From positions 307,149-371,148 of the forward strand of contig JAOASC010000046.1 of the NCBI GenBank assembly GCA_025210295.1: 64,000 nucleotides of DNA, read 5' to 3'. Below the pieces are notes generated by a model. That model saw only the letters and a list, made by a program, of their open reading frames with translations, did not search any database and had not been told where the DNA came from. Origin of the DNA: Flavobacteriales bacterium. GTDB taxonomy: Bacteria; Bacteroidota; Bacteroidia; Flavobacteriales_D; Parvicellaceae. The position numbers and the translations under genes are program-made. How positions within the stretch are numbered: the stretch's first letter is position 1; the number at the start of each line of letters is the position of its first letter. Below are positions 42,066 to 49,621 of the stretch, piece after piece.

Positions 42066-44447
42066 TTATTGCCAAGGGTCATCTGGGCCATCATTTGATG
42101 TATATTCACAATTGATTACTGTTGCTCCTCCTTTAACAGGCGCTTCAAAATCTCCTTTATTAATTTTAATCGAACGATCTTTATAGACCCACCTCATAAA
42201 GTACCCCCAAATTGGTAAGGATGTATTTGCTCCTTGACCTTGAGCTGTATTTCTAAAATGAACTGAAGGATCTTCACACCCTACCCAAACTCCTGTGACT
42301 AAATCTGGGGTATGCCCCACAAACCAACCGTCTGAATTATTCTGAGTCGTTCCGGTTTTACCTGCCATAATACCGCTAAACGCATAAGGTTTATTTGTAT
42401 CTCTTATTCTTCGAGCCGTCCCTCCTATTTTTCCATCCACAGGTCTTCTCACCCCAGACACTCCTTTCATCATTTTTAACACATCAAACGCTGTATTTTC
42501 ATCCATCACTTGTGTGACTGAAATTTTAGACTCATAAATAACTTTTCCATGTTTATCTTCTATCCTTGCTATCACCGTAGGCTGAATATACGCTCCATGA
42601 TTTGAAAACACTGTATGTGCTGAAGTAATATCTAGCACCGACAAATCACAAACACCAAGCGCCAAGGCAGGACCATCAATAAAGGTTTTATTTCTTAAGT
42701 TCATGGTCTCGAAATACTCATTAACTCTTGGTATAACATTGGTATTTCCTGCTAGTTTTGCTGTTATATTATTTTTAGAATTTGCCAAAGCAAAAAACAA
42801 AGGGGTATCCGCACCAGAATATTCTTTTTGCCCCCCAGGACACCACAACTTTGTCGCACTACCATTAGGCACCTCAATACAATATTTCACATCAGGATAA
42901 ACCGTACAAGGTGTTAAACCACCCATCCCTGTTGCATTTCCCGACTCTAACGCAGAGGCATACACAAAAGGCTTCATTGTTGATCCAACCTGCCTTTTGG
43001 ACTGATAAACATTATCATACTTAAAGGTTTCATAATTAGGGCCTCCCACCCAAGTTTTGATAAAACCAGTTGATGGTTCTATTGAAACCATACCTACTCG
43101 TAGTAATTGCTTATAATACTTTACAGAGTCCAATGGACTCATCGTCACTTCTTTCTTGTAGTTTTCACCACTCCAATCAAACACTTTCATTTTAACAGGT
43201 GTAGCAAAAACTTTTTTAATGTCACGATCGGACTTACCTTGTGCTTTTAGTTTTTTATAACGAGCCGATTGCGCAACAGCATTGCTCATGATGTTATCTC
43301 GAGTGCTTGCCGCAACTTCATTACCAAAAGGATAATTTTTATTCTTTTTGACATCTTTAGTAAAAGACTTTTGCAACGATTTTCCAATATATGTTTGAAC
43401 TGCTTTCTCAGCATTCAACTGCATTTTCTTATCAATTGTTGTATAAATTTTTAATCCATCTCGTTCAACATCAAAAGGCTTTCCATACTCATTTAACAAT
43501 TCATTCTCTTTAATTATTTGCTTAACTTCTTTTTTGATATAAGCTCTTAAGTAAGGGGCAACACCAGAATTATAAGTCTCTTTTTGAAAATTTAATCCAA
43601 TGGGCAACACTCGCAAAGAATCATACTCCGCTTGTGTAATATGCCCTTCTCCCATCATTAATTTTAATACAACCTCTCTTCTTTTCAGGGCTTTTTCTGG
43701 TCGAGATTTAGGATTATAAATAACAGGGCTTTTTGCCATTCCCACCAAAACAGCACATTCTTCAATTTTTAAATCTTTTGGTTCTTTTCCAAAATAAATA
43801 CGTGCAGCAGAATGAATCCCTACAGCATTATTTAAAAAATCAAACTCGTTAAGATACATAGCGATGATTTCATTTTTGGTATAACGCGTTTCTAAACGAC
43901 TCGCAATAATCCACTCTGCAAACTTTTGTCGTATTCGTTTAAATGATGATCTAGCAGGGTCGTGAAACATCATTTTAGCCAATTGTTGTGTAATCGTACT
44001 TGCTCCCCCTTTATTTCTCCCCGTCATTGCTCCTAAAACTGCTCTCGTCAAACCTCTTCCATCAACACCAGAATGTTTTTCAAAACGTTTATCTTCTGTC
44101 GAAACAAGCGCATTAATTAAATCTTCAGGAAGCTCTTGGTAAGTCACTTTTGTTCGATTGGTATGCATAGCAAAAATGGTCCCTAATATTTTCCCATTTG
44201 CATCATAAATATTTGTCGACTCATCACTTCTAGGATTCTCCAGCGTTTCAATAGATGGTAAATCTGACTCAAAAGTGGTTACTAGCATTAAAACAATAAT
44301 CAATAAGGGAGACAACACTCCTAACCAGGTATAAAGTAATATTTTAACTCTTGACCTACGTGTCAATTCGTTATTGGCAACCTTATTTTTGGATTTCTTT
44401 TTGTTGGTTGCTTTAGGCTTTAAGTTTTTTAAATTTTGTCTTGACAT
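42066..44447 (-). CDS. Class A penicillin-binding protein (PBP1A type)
   Basis: 793 residues. Bifunctional peptidoglycan synthase anchored by one N-terminal membrane segment (about 32-53) after a lysine-rich tail. GT51 transglycosylase: ALVSTEDKRFEKHSGVD with the catalytic Glu, and GGASTITQQLAK. Transpeptidase: SxxK as STMK in RQVGSTMKPFVYA, SxN as SKN (FALANSKNN), and KTG in AGKTGTTQNNSDGWF. Full length, all active residues present. Monocistronic; the divergent 145 bp to the next gene holds the promoters of both. Confidence 0.95.
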   Translation of the reverse strand: MSRQNLKNLKPKATNKKKSKNKVANNELTRRSRVKILLYTWLGVLSPLLIIVLMLVTTFESDLPSIETLENPRSDESTNIYDANGKILGTIFAMHTNRTKVTYQELPEDLINALVSTEDKRFEKHSGVDGRGLTRAVLGAMTGRNKGGASTITQQLAKMMFHDPARSSFKRIRQKFAEWIIASRLETRYTKNEIIAMYLNEFDFLNNAVGIHSAARIYFGKEPKDLKIEECAVLVGMAKSPVIYNPKSRPEKALKRREVVLKLMMGEGHITQAEYDSLRVLPIGLNFQKETYNSGVAPYLRAYIKKEVKQIIKENELLNEYGKPFDVERDGLKIYTTIDKKMQLNAEKAVQTYIGKSLQKSFTKDVKKNKNYPFGNEVAASTRDNIMSNAVAQSARYKKLKAQGKSDRDIKKVFATPVKMKVFDWSGENYKKEVTMSPLDSVKYYKQLLRVGMVSIEPSTGFIKTWVGGPNYETFKYDNVYQSKRQVGSTMKPFVYASALESGNATGMGGLTPCTVYPDVKYCIEVPNGSATKLWCPGGQKEYSGADTPLFFALANSKNNITAKLAGNTNVIPRVNEYFETMNLRNKTFIDGPALALGVCDLSVLDITSAHTVFSNHGAYIQPTVIARIEDKHGKVIYESKISVTQVMDENTAFDVLKMMKGVSGVRRPVDGKIGGTARRIRDTNKPYAFSGIMAGKTGTTQNNSDGWFVGHTPDLVTGVWVGCEDPSVHFRNTAQGQGANTSLPIWGYFMRWVYKDRSIKINKGDFEAPVKGGATVINCEYTSNDGPDDPWQ

Positions 44448-44593
44448 GCGGACGTTTTATAACCAATACGGAAACTGTTTTAGTAACTATTGCGTAATTA
44501 GTCTTAAATATAAAGTATCCCAACGTTAAAGATTCTAAAAAAGTTATATTTTGTAAACGATTTAACGTTAATTAAGTTAATTAAAATCATAAA

Positions 44594-44938
44594 ATGCAGA
44601 GTAGAGATTATTTAAAAAAGCAATATGAACAATTGGGAAAGGTATTAGCCTCAACAGTTGCCCATCTTTTAAAGTTGAAGTATAACACCATTGAAACAAG
44701 ACAAGAAGCGATCAACAATTTAGATCCTGACTTGCAAAACCTCATCAATTCTGACAGCGATTTATTTAAATCAACAATTGAAAAATACCCACAAGATATT
44801 TTACAAAACCTCTCTCTTCTCATTAAAGAAATTGAAAAACTCCCCTCAAACACCTCAGACCTAGCATCAAAAATAGCAACAATAGACCGTCTCTTAGCAA
44901 GTAAACACAAGACCATTAACTTCAATGACTTTTTCTAA
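44594..44938 (+). CDS. Hypothetical helical protein
   Basis: 114 residues, almost entirely helical, no signal peptide or membrane segment. Ends FNDFF. No family recognised. Divergent from the PBP1A gene and followed by a bidirectional terminator shared with tRNA-Asn. The coding call rests on a clear ATG, isolated position with its own upstream region, and length. Confidence 0.6.
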   Translation: MQSRDYLKKQYEQLGKVLASTVAHLLKLKYNTIETRQEAINNLDPDLQNLINSDSDLFKSTIEKYPQDILQNLSLLIKEIEKLPSNTSDLASKIATIDRLLASKHKTINFNDFF

Positions 44939-44954
44939 ACCAACTACTGGAAAC

Positions 44955-44984
44955 AAAAAAAGCAATCATTTCTGATTGCTTTTT
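44955..44984. terminator. Bidirectional terminator (44594 gene and tRNA-Asn)
   Basis: AGCAATCA-TTTC-TGATTGCT, perfect 8-base arms (44961-44980), with A and T runs on both sides. A slightly decayed copy (one G:T pair) follows the second tRNA-Asn at 45130-45149. Confidence 0.8.
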
Positions 44985-44992
44985 AATTTTTG

Positions 44993-45066
44993 CGCTCCTT
45001 CAAGGACTTGAACCTTGGACCCCCTGATTAACAGTCAGGTGCTCTAACCAGCTGAGCTAAAGAAGC
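44993..45066 (-). tRNA. tRNA-Asn (anticodon GTT), copy 1
   Basis: 74-base cloverleaf on the minus strand: acceptor GCTTCTT/AAGGAGC with discriminator G, anticodon stem CCTGA/TCAGG, loop CTGTTAA, anticodon GTT. Identical to the copy at 45162-45235. It has its own promoter at 45085-45114. Confidence 0.95.
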
Positions 45067-45084
45067 ATTTTTGTTTTGCGGTTG

Positions 45085-45114
45085 CAAATATAAAACATTT
45101 TTTAAGAACTACAA
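45085..45114 (-). promoter_or_regulatory. Promoter of tRNA-Asn copy 1
   Basis: On the minus strand TTG (45114-45112), 19 bases, TATATTTG (45092-45085): an exact Bacteroidota promoter. Confidence 0.8.
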
Positions 45115-45129
45115 AAAAAAGTAAAAAAA

Positions 45130-45149
45130 AGCAATCACTTCTGATTACT
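45130..45149 (-). terminator. Terminator of tRNA-Asn copy 2
   Basis: Minus strand AGTAATCA-GAAG-TGATTGCT followed by eight T. One G:T pair compared with the copy at 44961-44980; both belong to the duplicated unit. Confidence 0.7.
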
Positions 45150-45161
45150 TTTTAATTTTTG

Positions 45162-45235
45162 CGCTCCTTCAAGGACTTGAACCTTGGACCCCCTGATTAA
45201 CAGTCAGGTGCTCTAACCAGCTGAGCTAAAGAAGC
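45162..45235 (-). tRNA. tRNA-Asn (anticodon GTT), copy 2
   Basis: Identical in sequence to the copy at 44993-45066, 169 bp away. The terminator is also duplicated, and each copy has its own promoter, so this is a tandem duplication of a complete transcription unit. Confidence 0.95.
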
Positions 45236-45253
45236 GTGTTAATAATTCGGACG

Positions 45254-45283
45254 CAAATATAGTGATTGTTTGTAAGAAAACAA
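45254..45283 (-). promoter_or_regulatory. Promoter of tRNA-Asn copy 2
   Basis: Minus strand TTG (45283-45281), 19 bases, TATATTTG (45261-45254). It directly abuts the plus-strand TACCTTTG box for the PfkB gene. Confidence 0.8.
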
Positions 45284-45291
45284 TACCTTTG
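45284..45291 (+). promoter_or_regulatory. -7 box of the PfkB-family kinase gene
   Basis: TACCTTTG, an exact TAnnTTTG match 41 bp before the ATG at 45333. A TTG lies 15 bp upstream (45266-45268), closer than usual. Confidence 0.5.
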
Positions 45292-45332
45292 CAAAAAAAT
45301 TAAAATTTATTTCATAAAAATAGAACATAACA

Positions 45333-46268
45333 ATGAGTTTAGTAAACGTAGGAACAGTAGCATTTGATGCGATAGAGACACCATTTGGTAAAACGGATAA
45401 AATAATTGGTGGAGCTTGTACTTATATTAGTTTAGCCGCTTCATATTTTACAAAACAAGCAAAAATTGTTTCTGTTGTTGGAGAGGACTTCCCACAAGAC
45501 ACTTTAGATATGTTTGGTGAGAAGGACATCATTACTGAGGGTTTACAAATTAAACAAGGGGAAAAAACATTCTTTTGGTCTGGGAAATATCATAATGATA
45601 TGAACAGTAGAGATACTATCGACACACAATTAAATGTGTTAGAGACTTTCGATCCTGTTATTCCTGAGAGTTATCAAGACTGTGAGTATTTAATGTTAGG
45701 AAATCTTACACCTTCTCTTCAATTAAAAGTGATAGAGCAACTAACTGTAAGACCTAAATTAATTGTTTTAGACACGATGAACTTCTGGATGGAAGTTGCG
45801 ATGCCTGATTTGAAAAAAGTAATCAAAGAAGTTGACGTTTTAACTATTAATGATGAGGAAGCTCGTTTACTTTCTGGAGAGTATTCTTTAAGAAAAGCTG
45901 CTAAAAAGATTTTAGAGATGGGACCAAGAACCTTAATCATCAAAAAAGGGGAACATGGAGCTTTATTGTTTGAAAAAGACAAAGTATTCTACGCACCAGC
46001 TTTACCATTAGAAGAAGTATTTGATCCAACAGGAGCTGGAGATACTTTTGCAGGAGGATTTATCGGTCATTTAGCCGCTACTGGAGATTTATCATGGGAC
46101 AACATGAAAAATGCTATTATTATGGGATCTGCGATGGCTTCATTTACTGTTGAGAAATTTGGTATCGAGCGTTTAAAGGACTTAACAATGGAAGAAATTG
46201 CTGATAGAATTAATGAATTTGCTGAATTAACTAACTTTTCATTAGAGTTTCCTACAGTTGTAGAGTAA
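45333..46268 (+). CDS. PfkB-family sugar/nucleoside kinase
   Basis: 311 residues, ribokinase-like fold. PfkB signature 2 is complete: FDPTGAGDTFAGGF near residue 229, with the catalytic Asp and the anion-hole GAGD. GGACTYISLAASYF near 27 and TINDEEARLL near 169 are further family blocks. It phosphorylates a sugar or nucleoside with ATP in the cytoplasm; the substrate is not evident. Divergent from tRNA-Asn and ended by a strong terminator, so it is a single-gene unit. Confidence 0.9.
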   Translation: MSLVNVGTVAFDAIETPFGKTDKIIGGACTYISLAASYFTKQAKIVSVVGEDFPQDTLDMFGEKDIITEGLQIKQGEKTFFWSGKYHNDMNSRDTIDTQLNVLETFDPVIPESYQDCEYLMLGNLTPSLQLKVIEQLTVRPKLIVLDTMNFWMEVAMPDLKKVIKEVDVLTINDEEARLLSGEYSLRKAAKKILEMGPRTLIIKKGEHGALLFEKDKVFYAPALPLEEVFDPTGAGDTFAGGFIGHLAATGDLSWDNMKNAIIMGSAMASFTVEKFGIERLKDLTMEEIADRINEFAELTNFSLEFPTVVE

Positions 46269-46296
46269 GCTTTATTCGAAATATAAATTAAGATTT

Positions 46297-46327
46297 AGGA
46301 AGCTATCGATATAGCTTCCTTTTTTTT
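46297..46327 (+). terminator. Terminator of the PfkB-family gene
   Basis: AGGAAGCTAT-CGAT-ATAGCTTCCT, perfect 10-base arms, then seven T. It lies 28 bp after the stop. Confidence 0.9.
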
Positions 46328-46336
46328 AGCTCATAT

Positions 46337-47056
46337 ATGCAACAAACAATTACAGGATTATACTTAAATCACATCAATTATGGTGACACGAGCGTTATTC
46401 TTAAATTGTACACCCCTCAACATGGCACTACTGCTTTTATAGTGAAAGGAATGAAAAGAAAAAAAGGTGGTTTAGCCCTGTTACAACCTTTTCATTTTTT
46501 AGAATTAGTTTCCAACTTTAAACCTGAGAAAGAGCTTAATTTTGGTAATCAAGTGAAACTATTGAAGCCAAGTTATACCCTTACGAGTGATATTCGAAAA
46601 AGTACGGTTGCTTTATTTTTAACGGAAGTTTTAAATAAAACGCTAAAGGAAACTGCTCCTAGTCAAGAAAAATATGAAATCATCTCTTCATTAATTGACT
46701 ATTATGACCATGCCGATTTCATTCCTATTTTCCATCATTATTTTATTATTCAATTAATTAATTTATTGGGGATTTTCCCTAATTATGGCTACAATAAAAG
46801 CATTGATTTATTGAATATTCACAAAGGAATATTTGAATATAATCCTCAACCCGATAGTCATTATTTTTCACTCGCAACATCTGAAGCTTTTAAGCAAATA
46901 TCAGGCACGAAATTTGATGCGTTACACCATATCAATATTGATAAAACAATAAAAAAACAATTGTTAGCTGATCTGGTGAGATACATCGAAGTTCAAACCG
47001 AAATAAAAAAAGGAAGTATTCAATCTTTTAAGATTTTAGAAACGGTATTCAATTAA
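46337..47056 (+). CDS. recO: DNA repair protein RecO
   Basis: 239 residues. N-terminal OB fold (TGLYLNHINYGDTSVILKLY, then GTTAFIVKGMKRKKGG) followed by the helical RecO_C region. RecO loads RecA on SSB-coated DNA in the RecFOR pathway. The zinc-binding cysteines found in some RecO proteins are not evident. It follows the PfkB terminator directly and precedes a TonB-dependent receptor by 6 bp, so it may be co-transcribed with it. Confidence 0.88.
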   Translation: MQQTITGLYLNHINYGDTSVILKLYTPQHGTTAFIVKGMKRKKGGLALLQPFHFLELVSNFKPEKELNFGNQVKLLKPSYTLTSDIRKSTVALFLTEVLNKTLKETAPSQEKYEIISSLIDYYDHADFIPIFHHYFIIQLINLLGIFPNYGYNKSIDLLNIHKGIFEYNPQPDSHYFSLATSEAFKQISGTKFDALHHINIDKTIKKQLLADLVRYIEVQTEIKKGSIQSFKILETVFN

Positions 47057-47062
47057 CCCATT

Positions 47063-49501
47063 ATGAAATACTTTGCATTTGTAATATTAACACTTTCTGC
47101 AATAGTAGGTTGGACTCAACAAGTCAAAATCTACAACGAGTATTTAGAACCTATTGAGGGGGTTGAAGTCATTTCCATCCTAACAAAAGCACATGTATTT
47201 TCAAACGAAAAAGGGAATTTTGATTTAAAACCTTTTCATCACAATGACACACTATACTTTTTTCACAGCAGCTACCTTCCGCTTTCAATTCCTGTAAAAT
47301 ATATCAAAGCACACTTAAATGGACGAATTTTAATGCATTATCAAAGTATTTATTTGGATGGTGCGGAGACTGTAATTACTGTTAGAAATAAAAAATTAAA
47401 ACAGGAACGAAGACCTATTAAAATTGATGTGCTTAGCAATGAGAAGATCCACAAAATTGGTCCACAAACATCGGCTGAAGTTTTAGAGCAGGCCTCTGGT
47501 GTTCAAATTCAAAAAAGTCAATCTGGAGGAGGAAGTCCTATCATTAGGGGTATGGAAGCCAACAAGGTATTACTCGTTATTGATGGTGTTCGAATGAACA
47601 ATGCAATTTATCGAGGAGGACACTTACAAAATAGTATTACCCTAGACAACAATATTTTAGAACAGGTTGACATTGCTTATGGTCCTGGTTCTGTGAATTA
47701 TGGTAGTGATGCACTAGGAGGTGTTATTCATTATTACACCAAAAATCCATTTAACCAGTTAGACTCTACTTTTCTATTTAACGGAACTTATACCTCTGGC
47801 TATACATCTGGTAATAATAGTTTAACCACGCATGCAGACGTTACATTAAGTAAGAATAAATGGGGAAGCTTATCTTCTATATCCTACAGTCAATTTGGAG
47901 ATATCAAAATGGGGAAGCAACGTTTACATGGTTATGATGATTGGGGGAAAGTTTACCATAAAAGGGATTACTTCAATGGAAAAGATAGTATGCTGATCAA
48001 TGTAGATACGAACACCCAACTTAACACCAATTATAGCCAACTTGATATTCTACAAAAAGTGGTTTATGCCCCTAAAAAGCACTTGCGATTTACGCTAAAC
48101 ACTCAGTATTCTACTTCTTCAAACATCAATCGATATGATCAACTAACTAAATACGCTAATGGTAATTTTAAGTTTGCAGAATGGTATTATGGTCCCCAAG
48201 AACGATTTTTGACGGCTGTAACATCCACTATTGACAAAAAAAATAAATGGTTTGATAACGCCTCTCTTATTGCTTCATTCCAAAACATAGAAGAAAGTCG
48301 TATAACTAGACGTTTCAATAATTTAAATCGAATTTCAAGAATTGAAACAGTTAAAGTTGGCGCTTTAAACTTCGACTTTTCTAAAGAGATTTTTAAAAAT
48401 ACTAAATTATTTTACGGTACGGAGTTTACTCACAATGCTGTAAACTCTGTGGCTAAAGGAACCAATATTTTATCACAAACAGTAAATACAGAGAGTACAC
48501 GATATCCCGATAATGGAAGTCAGATGAGTACGGGAGCAATCTATGCCAGCCTGACCCAAAGTTATGATAAGTTTCTATGGAAATTTGGAAATAGGCTTAC
48601 CGTTACTGCTCTAGAAGCTAACTTTAAAGACACCAGTTTTATTCAATTACCCTTTGAATCTATAACAGCAAATACACAGGCTTTTTCTAGTAGTTTAGGA
48701 ATGGTATATACGCCTACACAATCTTGGAATGTTAATGCCAATTTTAGTTCTGGATTCCGAACTCCTAATATTGATGATTTTGGAAAAGTTTTTGAAAGAG
48801 ATGATTATGTTGTTATTCCCAACAACACTATTGAACCTGAATTTGCTTATACTGGTGAACTCGGAATTTCTAAATCTTTTTCTAGGAACTACACAGAGAT
48901 CGACAGCACCACTTCACGTTTACATTTCGCCACCATTAGTGCAACAGGCTTCTATACGCTCTTAGATAATTTAATTGTACGAGCTGATTACAGTTTAAAC
49001 GGTAATGACTCTATTTTATATGAAGGTGAAATGCGAAAAATACAAGCTAATCAAAACTATGATGAGGGAATGATTTATGGATTTTCTGGCGGTGTTCATT
49101 TTTCATTTAATCGCAACATTAAACTCAATTCGACAATCAATTACACCGTTGGTAGAATTACATCAACAGCTGAACCTCTTGCACATATCCCGCCTGTTTT
49201 TGGTAAAACCAATCTAATTTTTGAGTTATCCAAATGGGATGTAGAAGTTTACAGCATTTATAATGGCTGGAAGAGAATCGCTGATTATGATCAAAATGGC
49301 AATGACAATGATGATGAAGCTACTGTTGACGGAACACCTAGCTGGTGGACCTTAAACCTTCGAGGTAGTTATCAATTTTCTTCTAAATTTTCGATGCAAG
49401 GAGGAATACAAAATATGATGGATGTACACTACAAAACATTCAGTTCAGGAATAAGTGCTATGGGAAGAAGCTTTAATATTGCTGTAAAATTTTTGTTTTA
49501 A
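47063..49501 (+). CDS. TonB-dependent outer-membrane receptor
   Basis: 812 residues. Signal peptide (MKYFAFVILTLSAIVGWTQ), a carboxypeptidase-regulatory-like beta domain to about residue 95, then the plug: SAEVLEQASGVQIQKSQSGG, PIIRGMEANKVLLVIDGVRM and YGPGSVNYGSDALGGVIHYY. The barrel ends in FNIAVKFLF, a typical outer-membrane C-terminus. The plug block RGMEANKVLLVIDGVRMNNA resembles haem and siderophore receptors. Energy-dependent uptake of a metal chelate or other ligand is the expected role; the ligand is not identified and no binding lipoprotein lies nearby. Confidence 0.9.
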   Translation: MKYFAFVILTLSAIVGWTQQVKIYNEYLEPIEGVEVISILTKAHVFSNEKGNFDLKPFHHNDTLYFFHSSYLPLSIPVKYIKAHLNGRILMHYQSIYLDGAETVITVRNKKLKQERRPIKIDVLSNEKIHKIGPQTSAEVLEQASGVQIQKSQSGGGSPIIRGMEANKVLLVIDGVRMNNAIYRGGHLQNSITLDNNILEQVDIAYGPGSVNYGSDALGGVIHYYTKNPFNQLDSTFLFNGTYTSGYTSGNNSLTTHADVTLSKNKWGSLSSISYSQFGDIKMGKQRLHGYDDWGKVYHKRDYFNGKDSMLINVDTNTQLNTNYSQLDILQKVVYAPKKHLRFTLNTQYSTSSNINRYDQLTKYANGNFKFAEWYYGPQERFLTAVTSTIDKKNKWFDNASLIASFQNIEESRITRRFNNLNRISRIETVKVGALNFDFSKEIFKNTKLFYGTEFTHNAVNSVAKGTNILSQTVNTESTRYPDNGSQMSTGAIYASLTQSYDKFLWKFGNRLTVTALEANFKDTSFIQLPFESITANTQAFSSSLGMVYTPTQSWNVNANFSSGFRTPNIDDFGKVFERDDYVVIPNNTIEPEFAYTGELGISKSFSRNYTEIDSTTSRLHFATISATGFYTLLDNLIVRADYSLNGNDSILYEGEMRKIQANQNYDEGMIYGFSGGVHFSFNRNIKLNSTINYTVGRITSTAEPLAHIPPVFGKTNLIFELSKWDVEVYSIYNGWKRIADYDQNGNDNDDEATVDGTPSWWTLNLRGSYQFSSKFSMQGGIQNMMDVHYKTFSSGISAMGRSFNIAVKFLF

Positions 49502-49621
49502 AAATTGAATAAAGTACAACAAAGAATTCCCTCCCCCACCTGCCAACATTTTCCGCTTTCCATTTTAAATCCTCCTTTCTAAAATCGTCTTCTAATTGTA
49601 TTTTTCTTACCTTTAAGCGTT

